Part shown: piece by piece, positions 1 to 5,787 of the stretch
Position numbering within the stretch: position 1 is the stretch's first letter
Layout: each line of letters begins with the position of its first letter
NCBI GenBank assembly: GCA_025360285.1
Contig: JANYCM010000255.1
Span: 1 to 6,669, forward strand
Direction: 5' to 3'
Origin: Sphingomonadales bacterium
GTDB lineage: Bacteria > Pseudomonadota > Alphaproteobacteria > Sphingomonadales > Sphingomonadaceae
DNA length: 6,669 nucleotides
Made by a program: the position numbers and the translations under genes
Notes under the pieces: generated by a model
What the model saw: the letters and a program-made list of their open reading frames with translations, nothing else
The model's database searches: none
Told to the model about the DNA's origin: nothing

Positions 1-53
1 CGCAGCATGTCGATGGTTTCACCATGGGCGTAGCGGAGCTGGGCATAGGTCAT
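1..53 (-). CDS. Acyl-CoA dehydrogenase, N-terminal fragment (probably isovaleryl-CoA dehydrogenase)
   Basis: Only the first 17 codons lie in the window; the gene runs off the left edge. The peptide reads MTYAQLRYAHGETIDML and continues with Arg. The GETIDMLR stretch resembles the first helix of isovaleryl-CoA dehydrogenases, where forms such as LGE(T/D)(V/I)DxLRD are common (family knowledge from memory). An in-frame TAA at 63-65 lies just upstream, so the ATG at 51-53 is the first possible start; no convincing Shine-Dalgarno precedes it. If the call is right, this flavoenzyme oxidises isovaleryl-CoA to 3-methylcrotonyl-CoA in the cytosol, the step directly before the carboxylase encoded at 962-5749 on the same strand. 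The identity is inferred from 17 residues plus context; another acyl-CoA dehydrogenase, or an unrelated protein, remains possible. Confidence 0.5.
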   Translation of the reverse strand, partial: MTYAQLRYAHGETIDML

Positions 54-107
54 GGCGGCTGTTTAGGCGGGTTGATGCAGCGGGGGAAGGGGGCGGATTT
101 CGGGGCA

Positions 108-134
108 TTGACGAACTAGAGTGTTGCGTATAAA
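108..134 (+). promoter_or_regulatory. Promoter of the XRE regulator/membrane protein pair
   Basis: A near-consensus -35 box TTGACG (108-113) and -10 box TATAAA (129-134) are separated by 15 bp, slightly short of the 16-18 bp optimum. The expected transcription start, about 7 nt after the -10 box, falls at about position 141, only 3 nt before the ATG at 144. No Shine-Dalgarno lies between them, so the mRNA would be leaderless or nearly so. The region is clearly more AT-rich than its surroundings. Confidence 0.6.
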
Positions 135-138
135 CAAC
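123..138. promoter_or_regulatory. Dyad-symmetric candidate operator over the -10 box
   Basis: The 16-bp sequence GTTGCGTATAAACAAC has the symmetric form GTTG-N2-TATA-N2-CAAC, with 12 of its 16 positions obeying dyad symmetry. It covers the predicted -10 box of the downstream XRE gene. XRE proteins of this type bind as dimers to such short palindromes and often repress their own promoter, so autoregulation is a reasonable inference. The same site could also affect the divergent acyl-CoA dehydrogenase gene starting at 53. No second copy was noticed in the window. Confidence 0.45.
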
Positions 139-143
139 GAAAC

Positions 144-416
144 ATGGTTTCTGAAAACGATTCGCCAAGCTTGCACAACCGCCTCGCGCTGTTCCGCACC
201 GAACGCGGCATGTCGCGCAAGGAACTGGCGGAGCTGACCCAGGTCAACCCGCAGACCATCGGCTTTCTGGAGCGCGGCACTTACGGCCCCAGCCTTGAAC
301 TGGGGCTGAAGCTGGCCGCGGTGTTCGGCGTGCCCGTGGAAACACTGTTTTCGCTTACCCCCTTTCAACCCCTGGCCAGCCAATTGCGGCCCAGACAATC
401 AGGAGACGAGATATGA
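144..416 (+). CDS. Small XRE-family helix-turn-helix transcriptional regulator
   Basis: This 90-aa protein is essentially one Cro/C1-type HTH domain. The core runs from about residue 11 (HNRLALFRTERG) to residue 69. The HTH pair lies at about 23-45 (MSRKELAEL, then the recognition helix around NPQTIGFLERG), followed by YGPSLELGLKLAAVFGVPVETLF, the ending typical of the short YozG-like branch of XRE proteins. The last 20 residues are a polar tail with no recognised domain. The start at 144 is the only ATG that keeps the whole HTH; it lacks a Shine-Dalgarno and sits just after a predicted promoter, suggesting a leaderless transcript. The stop overlaps the next start by 4 bp (ATGA, 413-416), so the two genes are translationally coupled. 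Such regulators are commonly paired with a small membrane protein and repress their own operon (family knowledge). The target genes cannot be read from the sequence. Confidence 0.88.
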   Translation: MVSENDSPSLHNRLALFRTERGMSRKELAELTQVNPQTIGFLERGTYGPSLELGLKLAAVFGVPVETLFSLTPFQPLASQLRPRQSGDEI

Positions 417-874
417 TCATGACGGCCCCGGTAAACCTGCGACCGCACAGCGCCCGCTGGCTTTCGGTGCTGGTGCTGGCGGCACTGGCCGGCGGCTATC
501 TGATCGCCGCCATGCTGCCCGATGCCGGCCCGCCCGTGTCGATGCTGCTATCGTTGGTCAGGCTGTTTGGCCTGATCGGCGCCTTTGTGCTGTTTATTGA
601 CAGCCATGGCCAGCAGGCCAATGCGCCGGATGCGATGCTCGATGAGCGCCAGCGCGGCGAACGGGACAGTGCCTATGTGCGCAGCTACCAGATCATCCTC
701 GGCTCGCTGTTCCTGGTCCTGATCTATACGCTCCCGGCCAAGTTTTTCGGCTGGCGGTTCCCGGATCGCGATGCCGGGATCGATCTGCTCTCGGCGTTTG
801 CGATTGCCGGGCTGGCGCTGCCGGGGATCATCCTGGCGTGGCGGGCGCGGGAGGATGAGGCGGACTTGGGGTAA
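413..874 (+). CDS. Four-helix integral membrane protein, partner of the XRE regulator
   Basis: A 153-aa hydrophobic protein with four likely membrane helices at roughly residues 17-34, 44-62, 91-108 and 124-143. The loop between helices 2 and 3 is strongly charged and contains LDERQRGERDSAYVRSYQ (76-93). A DER-type motif before helix 3 recalls DUF2178-like small membrane proteins that accompany short XRE regulators; this family link is by resemblance only. Helices 1-2 and 3-4 form two hairpins, which puts both termini and the charged loop on the same side, probably the cytoplasm. The start at 413 is supported by AGGAG at 401-405, 7 nt upstream, and by the 4-bp overlap with the regulator; the ATG at 419 has poorer spacing. 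The function is unknown. A role as membrane sensor or target controlled by the regulator is inference. Confidence 0.8.
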   Translation: MIMTAPVNLRPHSARWLSVLVLAALAGGYLIAAMLPDAGPPVSMLLSLVRLFGLIGAFVLFIDSHGQQANAPDAMLDERQRGERDSAYVRSYQIILGSLFLVLIYTLPAKFFGWRFPDRDAGIDLLSAFAIAGLALPGIILAWRAREDEADLG

Positions 875-961
875 GTGGCGCTTTGCGGCACGGAGAACCC
901 GCCCCAACCGCTGGCGCTGCGCGCCGTCTTAGACACCCCGTGAACGAGAAGGGGGGGAAGA
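875..961. other. Convergent intergenic region with a weak hairpin
   Basis: This 87-bp gap separates two genes that end tail to tail. It holds a short GC hairpin, GGCGC-TGC-GCGCC (913-925), followed on the plus strand by GTCTTAGAC rather than a real T-run. A C4...G4 pairing can be drawn for the minus strand, but it is also poor. A weak or bidirectional terminator is possible; no convincing intrinsic terminator is seen. Confidence 0.25.
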
Positions 962-2932
962 TTATCCTGCTATGATTTCGACCAGCAGCATCCCGTCCGC
1001 CACCTGATCACCGGTGGTGATGTGGACGGCGCTGATCGTGCCAGCGCTGCGGGCGGTGATGCGGTGTTCCATCTTCATCGCTTCGAGCACCAGCAGCCGG
1101 TCACCGGGCGCCACTATTTGCCCGGTTTCGACATCCACCGCGAGGACGCGGCCGGGCATTGGCGCGATGATGCGGCCGTCGCTGATGCCGGCGACAGCGT
1201 CCTTGCGCGGCGCACGGAGCCCGAGCCGCCAGGTCTGGCCGGCGAGGCGGATTTCGATCTCGTCGCCGGTGGTGATGACGGTGCCGGTAAGCAATTTGCC
1301 CCCGGGATCGGTGGTGATGCTGCTGCCATGCCGCGCCGCGCTGACCTCGGCAATGCCGTCCAGCCCGGCGATGCGCAAACGGTCGCCGTGCGGCCGCAAC
1401 ACCAGGCTGTGCAGCGCGGTGCCGTTCCACAGGCGAATGCTGTATTCGGTCGGCAGGTTGAGGCGGAAGCCGGAGCGGGCGAAAATGCCGGCATCGGCCG
1501 CCGGCACCAGCGCCAGCACCTGTGACAGCGCCGCCAGAAGCAGCGCGGTATCAGGCACGCTTTCGGCCGGCGCCAGCGCCTCGGCATGACGGCCGATGAA
1601 ACCGGTATCGACCTCGCCGGCGCGAAACGCCCGATGGTCGGCGAGCCGGGCGAGAAAGGCGCGGTTGGATTTCAGGCCCTGGACGATGGTGCCATCGAGC
1701 GCCGCCACCAGCCGGTCAATCGCCTGATCACGGCTTTCGCCCCAGGCAATCACCTTGGCGATCATCGGGTCGTAATCGAGGCCGATACGGCTGCCGGTTT
1801 CGACGCCGGTATCGATGCGGATGCCCTCGCCCGCGCCGAATTCGAGCCGAGTCAGCGTGCCGGTGGAGGGCAGGAAACCGCCCTCGGCATCTTCAGCATA
1901 GAGGCGCGCTTCGACGGCATGGCCGGTTATGGCCAGCGCGTCCTGATGGGCCGGCAGCATCTCACCGCGGGCGACGCGGATCTGCCATTCGACCAGATCA
2001 TGCCCGGTGATCGCCTCGGTGACCGGATGTTCGACCTGAAGCCTTGTATTCATTTCCATGAAGTAGAAGGCCGGGTCGCCGTGTTCGTCCGTCTGATCGA
2101 GATCCAGGATGAATTCGACGGTGCCGGCGCTGTGGTAACCGATGGCATGGGCGGCGGTGACGGCGGCAACGCCCAGCGTGTGGCGCAGGCGTTCGGACAG
2201 GCCGGGGGCAGGGGCTTCCTCGATGACCTTCTGGTGGCGGCGTTGCAGCGAACAATCGCGTTCGAACAGGTGCACGGCATTGCCATGCGCGTCGCCGAAA
2301 ACCTGGACTTCGACATGACGGGGGCGCGTGATGAGCTTTTCGAGCAGCACGGCGGGGTTGCCGAAACTCGCCTCGCCCTCGCGCTGCGCCGCCATCAGCG
2401 CATCCTGAAAGTCGCCGGCGCTGGCCACCGATCGCATGCCCTTGCCGCCGCCGCCGGCGACCGCCTTGATCAGCAGCGGAAAGCCGACGCCATCGGCGGC
2501 GCGTTGCAGGCGAACCAGCGACTGGTCATTGCCCTGATAGCCCGGCGTGATCGGCACACCGGCCTTTTTCATCGCTGCCTTGGCGCTGTCCTTCAGGGCC
2601 ATGACGCGCATCGCGGCTTCGGGCGGGCCGATGAAGATGAGGCCGGCCTTGCGGACATCACGGGCGAAATCGGCATTTTCACTCAGGAAGCCATAGCCGG
2701 GGTGGATGGCATCGGCGCCGGTGCGGCGCGCCGCGGCGATGATCGCGGCGCTGTCGAGATAGGGGCGGGCGTCGGCCAGGCCGATGGCAACGGCCTGGGT
2801 GGCTTCGCGGACATAGGGGCTGGCGGCGTCGGCATCGGAATAGATGGCGACGGTTTCGATCTGCATGGCGTGCGCGGTGCGGATAATGCGCCGGGCGATT
2901 TCGCCGCGATTGGCGATGAGGAGTTTTTTCAC
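962..2932 (-). CDS. liuD: Methylcrotonyl-CoA carboxylase, biotin-carrying alpha subunit
   Basis: This 656-aa subunit uses ATP and bicarbonate to carboxylate its own biotin, which then donates CO2 to 3-methylcrotonyl-CoA on the beta subunit (leucine catabolism, cytosol). The biotin carboxylase N-domain opens with KKLLIANRGEIARRI (2-16) and HPGYGFLSEN (77-86). ATP-grasp follows, with the GGGGKGM loop (160-166), ERDCSLQRRHQK (224-235) and MEMNTRLQVEHP (292-303). The biotin carboxylase C-domain reaches about 450. A divergent linker (about 450-585) precedes the biotinyl domain (586-654), with AMKM and target Lys620. The length matches MCC alpha subunits. An ATG-like extension to 3025 exists in frame, but the GTG at 2932 places the protein exactly at the conserved KKLLIANRGE start and overlaps the upstream stop by 4 bp (GTGA), implying coupled translation. 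Geranyl- or propionyl-CoA carboxylase is the alternative; the neighbours favour MCC. Confidence 0.92.
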   Translation of the reverse strand: MKKLLIANRGEIARRIIRTAHAMQIETVAIYSDADAASPYVREATQAVAIGLADARPYLDSAAIIAAARRTGADAIHPGYGFLSENADFARDVRKAGLIFIGPPEAAMRVMALKDSAKAAMKKAGVPITPGYQGNDQSLVRLQRAADGVGFPLLIKAVAGGGGKGMRSVASAGDFQDALMAAQREGEASFGNPAVLLEKLITRPRHVEVQVFGDAHGNAVHLFERDCSLQRRHQKVIEEAPAPGLSERLRHTLGVAAVTAAHAIGYHSAGTVEFILDLDQTDEHGDPAFYFMEMNTRLQVEHPVTEAITGHDLVEWQIRVARGEMLPAHQDALAITGHAVEARLYAEDAEGGFLPSTGTLTRLEFGAGEGIRIDTGVETGSRIGLDYDPMIAKVIAWGESRDQAIDRLVAALDGTIVQGLKSNRAFLARLADHRAFRAGEVDTGFIGRHAEALAPAESVPDTALLLAALSQVLALVPAADAGIFARSGFRLNLPTEYSIRLWNGTALHSLVLRPHGDRLRIAGLDGIAEVSAARHGSSITTDPGGKLLTGTVITTGDEIEIRLAGQTWRLGLRAPRKDAVAGISDGRIIAPMPGRVLAVDVETGQIVAPGDRLLVLEAMKMEHRITARSAGTISAVHITTGDQVADGMLLVEIIAG

Positions 2933-3375
2933 TTCGGGCAGCCTTGTGGCTCGGCGGTCCAGGCGAGGTGGCTGACCCGCCAGACACTCTCGATGCGGAC
3001 GAGGCTGAACGAATCGACGCCGCAATGCTGGCGCTTGCCGTCAACGTCGAAGGTGTAGCGCGACCAGATTTGCGCCAGATCCCGCTGGACGAGGACGCTG
3101 GGGTTTTGCAGTCGCTCGTCATAATGATGGGTGTTGGCGCGCAGGCTGGCCTGCATGTCGGCCACTGTCAGGGGGCGGCTTTGCAAGGCACCATCGGCGG
3201 CATAGCGCTGCGATACCAGGGTCGCGCCCGGCAGCATGATGTGGCCCAGCGCCTCTGCATCATTGCTGTTGACGGCGGCAAGGAGCGCATTGGCGGCGGC
3301 GAGCGCATCGGCAGCGGGATCAGCAGCCGCCGGCGCGGCGAGCAGCAGGACGGCGAGGGCGAATGAGCGGATCAT
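2929..3375 (-). CDS. Exported NTF2/SnoaL-like small protein of unknown function
   Basis: This 148-aa protein has a clear Sec signal peptide: MIRS, a hydrophobic core FALAVLLLAAP, then an AAA-D cleavage site near residues 18/19. The mature part looks like a cystatin-like (NTF2/SnoaL/DUF4440) alpha+beta fold. It has a helical start with NALLAAVNSNDAEALGHIMLPGATLV (29-54), a central sheet ending in IWSRYTFDVDGK, and a last strand pair FSLVRIESVWRVSHLAW (123-139). The two cysteines, Cys118 and Cys146, could form a disulfide in the periplasm. The start at 3375 overlaps the hydratase stop by 4 bp (ATGA); an ATG at 3384 would add three residues. Its own stop overlaps the next start (GTGA). The gene is therefore locked between two leucine-pathway genes, although its product should leave the cytosol. 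No catalytic residues are recognised and the function is unknown. Confidence 0.8.
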   Translation of the reverse strand: MIRSFALAVLLLAAPAAADPAADALAAANALLAAVNSNDAEALGHIMLPGATLVSQRYAADGALQSRPLTVADMQASLRANTHHYDERLQNPSVLVQRDLAQIWSRYTFDVDGKRQHCGVDSFSLVRIESVWRVSHLAWTAEPQGCPK

Positions 3376-4154
3376 CGGTTCCATTCCGGTTTGCGCTTGG
3401 TGAAAAAGGCAGCAAGGCCCTCGCGCCCTTCGTCCGAGGCGCGGCGGGCGGCGATGCGGGCCGCCGTGATCGCGCGCAGATCGTCGCTGATCGGGCGGCT
3501 GGCGACATCGGCAATCAGCGCCTTGGCATCGGCAACGGCACCAGGGGCAGCGGCGGTGAGGTGGCTCAGCCAGCCGGTGATGACGGCATCGGCGGCGGCC
3601 TGGCTGGCGGCGACGGCGTGCACCAGCCCCATCGCCTGCGCTTCGGCAGCGCCAAAGGCTTCGGCGGTAAGGAACCAGCGGCGGGCCGCGCCAGCGCCGA
3701 TTTTGGCGATGACGAAGGGTGAAATGGTGGCGGGCGTCAGGCCGAGGCGGACTTCCGACAGGCGGAACTGCGCATCATCGACCGCGACCACCATATCGGC
3801 GCAGGCGACCAGGCCGACGCCGCCGCCGGCGATATTGCCATGGACGCGGGCGATGACCGGCTTGGGGCAGCTATCGATAGCGGCGAGCATGTTCGACAGC
3901 AGCAGGGCATCGGCGCGGTTTTCGGCCTCGGACCAGCCGGCGGCGCGCCGCATCCAGCCAAGGTCGGCGCCGGCGCAAAAGGACTTGCCCTGGCCCGATA
4001 GGATGATGGCGCGCACGGCCGGGTCACCGCCCAGCGCGGTGAAGGCGCGGGTAAGCCCGGCGATCAGCGCCTCGTCAAAGGCATTGTGCTGCGCCGGGCG
4101 GGCGAGGACGACGCGGACGATGCCGCGGTCATCGATGGTGACATCTAGGCTCAT
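3372..4154 (-). CDS. liuC: Methylglutaconyl-CoA hydratase (enoyl-CoA hydratase family)
   Basis: This 260-aa crotonase-fold enzyme is predicted to hydrate 3-methylglutaconyl-CoA to HMG-CoA, directly after the carboxylase step. The oxyanion-hole segments are SFCAGADLGWM (58-68) and HGNIAGGGVGL (105-115). The segment FRLSEVRLGLTPATISPFV (130-148) carries the likely catalytic Glu134, and the C-terminus EGLAAFFTKRKPEW is typical of the LiuC branch. In ordinary crotonases a second catalytic glutamate follows the GGG turn (GGGCEL); here that place is Gly114 (GGGVGL), as I remember for LiuC proteins, so this supports the assignment rather than indicating damage. The ATG at 4154 starts 14 nt after the beta-subunit stop, with a GGGA-type ribosome site shortly upstream. 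The stop overlaps the next gene by 4 bp. A general enoyl-CoA hydratase is the fallback call. Confidence 0.88.
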   Translation of the reverse strand: MSLDVTIDDRGIVRVVLARPAQHNAFDEALIAGLTRAFTALGGDPAVRAIILSGQGKSFCAGADLGWMRRAAGWSEAENRADALLLSNMLAAIDSCPKPVIARVHGNIAGGGVGLVACADMVVAVDDAQFRLSEVRLGLTPATISPFVIAKIGAGAARRWFLTAEAFGAAEAQAMGLVHAVAASQAAADAVITGWLSHLTAAAPGAVADAKALIADVASRPISDDLRAITAARIAARRASDEGREGLAAFFTKRKPEWNR

Positions 4155-4176
4155 TACATCCCGCCCGATTACATCC
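4153..4176 (-). repeat. Short direct repeat across the beta-subunit stop and hydratase start
   Basis: The 9-mer GGATGTAAT (minus-strand reading) occurs at 4176-4168 and again at 4161-4153, offset by 15 nt. The first copy holds the last Met codon and TAA stop of the carboxyltransferase; the second supplies the ribosome-site purines and the start region of the hydratase. It may be a small slippage duplication. No function is evident. Confidence 0.5.
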
Positions 4177-5749
4177 GAAACGTGCCGAAGCGCGTTTCCC
4201 GGATCGGTTGTTGCAGGGATGCCGCCAGGCTGAGCGCCACGACGGTGCGGGTGTCGGCGGGATCGATGACGCCATCATCCCACAGCCTGGCGCTGGCGTG
4301 ATAGGGGTGGCCCTCGCGGTCATATTGGGCGCGGATGGGGGCCTTGAAGGCTTCCTCGTCGGCGGCGTTCTTGAAGCCGCCGGTTTTCACCGTGGCGAGC
4401 ACCGCGGCGGCCTGTTCGCCGCCCATGACGCTGATGCGGGCATTGGGCCACATCCACAGGAAGCGCGGTGAATAGGCCCGGCCGCACATGCCATAATTGC
4501 CGGCGCCGAAGCTGCCGCCGGTGACGACGGTGATCTTTGGCACCGCGGCACAGGCGACGGCGGTGACCAGCTTGGCGCCGTGTTTGGCAATGCCTTCCTG
4601 TTCGAAACGCTTGCCGACCATGAAGCCCGAAATGTTCTGGAGGAACAGCAAGGGGATGCGGCGCTGACAGGCGAGTTCGATAAAATGCGCGCCTTTCTGC
4701 GCGCTTTCTGAAAATAGGATGCCATTGTTGGCGATGATGGCGACGGGATAGCCTTCGACATGGGCAAAGCCGGTGACCAGGGTTTCGCCGAAGCGCGGCT
4801 TGAATTCCTGACATTCCGAACCATCGACGATGCGCGCGATGACTTCGCGGACATCGACGGGGTGGCGGGTATCGAGCGGCGCCAGCGCGTGCAGCTCCTG
4901 CGGGTCATGCAGCGGCGGCCGCGCCGGTTGTGCCGGAACGCGTGCCGGGGTGGGCAGGGTGGCGATGATGCGGCGGGCGATGGCCAGCGCATCCTCATCA
5001 TCCTCGGCGAGGTGATCGGCGACACCGGAGAGGCGGGTGTGGACATCGCCGCCGCCGAGTTCCTCGGCCGTCACTTCCTCGCCGGTCGCCGCCTTGACCA
5101 GCGGTGGCCCGCCCAGAAAGATCGTGCCCTGGTCACGCACGATGATCGATTCATCCGCCATGGCGGGCACATAGGCACCGCCGGCGGTGCAACTGCCCAT
5201 CACCACGGCGATCTGGGCGATGCCGGCCGCCGACATATTGGCCTGGTTGAAGAATATCCGCCCGAAATGATCGCGGTCCGGAAACACTTCGTCCTGGCGT
5301 GGCAGATTGGCGCCGCCCGAATCAACGAGATAGACGCAGGGCAGGCCGTTTTGCGCGGCGATTTCCTGGGCGCGCAAATGCTTTTTCACCGTCAGCGGAT
5401 AGTAGCTGCCGCCCTTTACCGTCGCATCATTGGCGACGATGACGCAGAGCTGCCCGCTGACCTGGCCGACCCCGGCGATCATGCCGGCGGCGGGCACATC
5501 CTCGCCATAGACATCATGCGCCGCCAATTGCCCGATTTCGAGGAACGCCGTGCCGGGATCGAGCAGCGCTTCAACGCGCTGGCGCGGCAGCAATTTGCCG
5601 CGCGCGACATGGCGATCGCGCGATGCCGGCGGCCCCCCCAGCGCGATGCGGGCGATCTTGTCGCGCAGATCGGTGACCAGCACTGCCATCGCCGCGGCAT
5701 TGGCGCGGGTTTCGGCGGTGGGGGGCAATGGTTGACCAAATTTGGGCAT
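4169..5749 (-). CDS. liuB: Methylcrotonyl-CoA carboxylase, carboxyltransferase beta subunit
   Basis: This 526-aa subunit transfers CO2 from biotin to 3-methylcrotonyl-CoA, giving 3-methylglutaconyl-CoA. It has the two crotonase-like halves of acyl-CoA carboxyltransferases. The N-half has ARGKLLPRQRVEALLDPGT (49-67), FFNQANMSAAGI (166-177), the oxyanion segment GSCTAGGAYVPAM (185-197) and LGGPPLVKAATGEEVTAEEL (212-231). The C-half has NISGFMVGK (372-380), GGSFGAGNYGMCGRAYSP (411-428) and MGGEQAAAVLA (442-452). Length and motifs fit MCC beta rather than the propionyl-CoA carboxylase type. The start at 5749 gives the usual N-terminus (a TRANAAAM stretch at 14-21) but has no Shine-Dalgarno; a promoter -10 box ends only 5 nt upstream, pointing to a leaderless message. 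It is the first gene of the operon shared with the hydratase and alpha subunit. Confidence 0.93.
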   Translation of the reverse strand: MPKFGQPLPPTAETRANAAAMAVLVTDLRDKIARIALGGPPASRDRHVARGKLLPRQRVEALLDPGTAFLEIGQLAAHDVYGEDVPAAGMIAGVGQVSGQLCVIVANDATVKGGSYYPLTVKKHLRAQEIAAQNGLPCVYLVDSGGANLPRQDEVFPDRDHFGRIFFNQANMSAAGIAQIAVVMGSCTAGGAYVPAMADESIIVRDQGTIFLGGPPLVKAATGEEVTAEELGGGDVHTRLSGVADHLAEDDEDALAIARRIIATLPTPARVPAQPARPPLHDPQELHALAPLDTRHPVDVREVIARIVDGSECQEFKPRFGETLVTGFAHVEGYPVAIIANNGILFSESAQKGAHFIELACQRRIPLLFLQNISGFMVGKRFEQEGIAKHGAKLVTAVACAAVPKITVVTGGSFGAGNYGMCGRAYSPRFLWMWPNARISVMGGEQAAAVLATVKTGGFKNAADEEAFKAPIRAQYDREGHPYHASARLWDDGVIDPADTRTVVALSLAASLQQPIRETRFGTFRM

Positions 5750-5754
5750 TGGCC

Positions 5755-5784
5755 CGTATAGGCTTGTGCGGCGCTTTGGCTCAA
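5755..5784 (-). promoter_or_regulatory. Promoter of the leucine-catabolism operon
   Basis: On the minus strand, -35 TTGAGC (5784-5779) and -10 TATACG (5760-5755) are separated by 18 bp. They lie in the 38-nt gap between the ABC ATPase stop and the carboxyltransferase start. The expected transcription start is about position 5748-5749, which coincides with the A of the ATG. No Shine-Dalgarno is present, consistent with leaderless initiation. This suggests the carboxylase genes are transcribed separately from the transporter, though read-through is possible because no terminator is visible between them. Confidence 0.55.
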
Positions 5785-5787
5785 CTG

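Noticed and set aside
63..398. Minus-strand open frame across the XRE gene
   Set aside because: No domain or ribosome site; it is the antisense shadow of a clear HTH protein.
913..934. Intrinsic terminator between the convergent genes
   Set aside because: The stem is only 5 bp with a 3-nt loop and no T-run follows; kept only as a weak hairpin in the intergenic entry.
2932..3025. N-terminal extension of the alpha subunit to the upstream in-frame start at 3025
   Set aside because: The extra 31 residues are Arg/Pro-rich, have no place in the biotin carboxylase fold, and overlap the coding end of the NTF2-like gene.
1586..3058. A 490-codon open frame on the plus strand, antisense to the carboxylase alpha subunit
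   Set aside because: Its translation is Gly/Asp/Ala-rich with no recognisable domain, and it lies opposite a gene with complete family motifs. Long antisense frames are expected from codon bias in GC-rich genes.
3391..4233. A 280-codon plus-strand open frame opposite the hydratase gene
   Set aside because: Ala/Ser/Arg-rich translation without motifs; the minus-strand hydratase explains the region completely.
4760..5761. A 333-codon plus-strand open frame opposite the carboxyltransferase gene
   Set aside because: Same reasoning: no domain, low-complexity composition, and full overlap with a strongly supported gene on the other strand.
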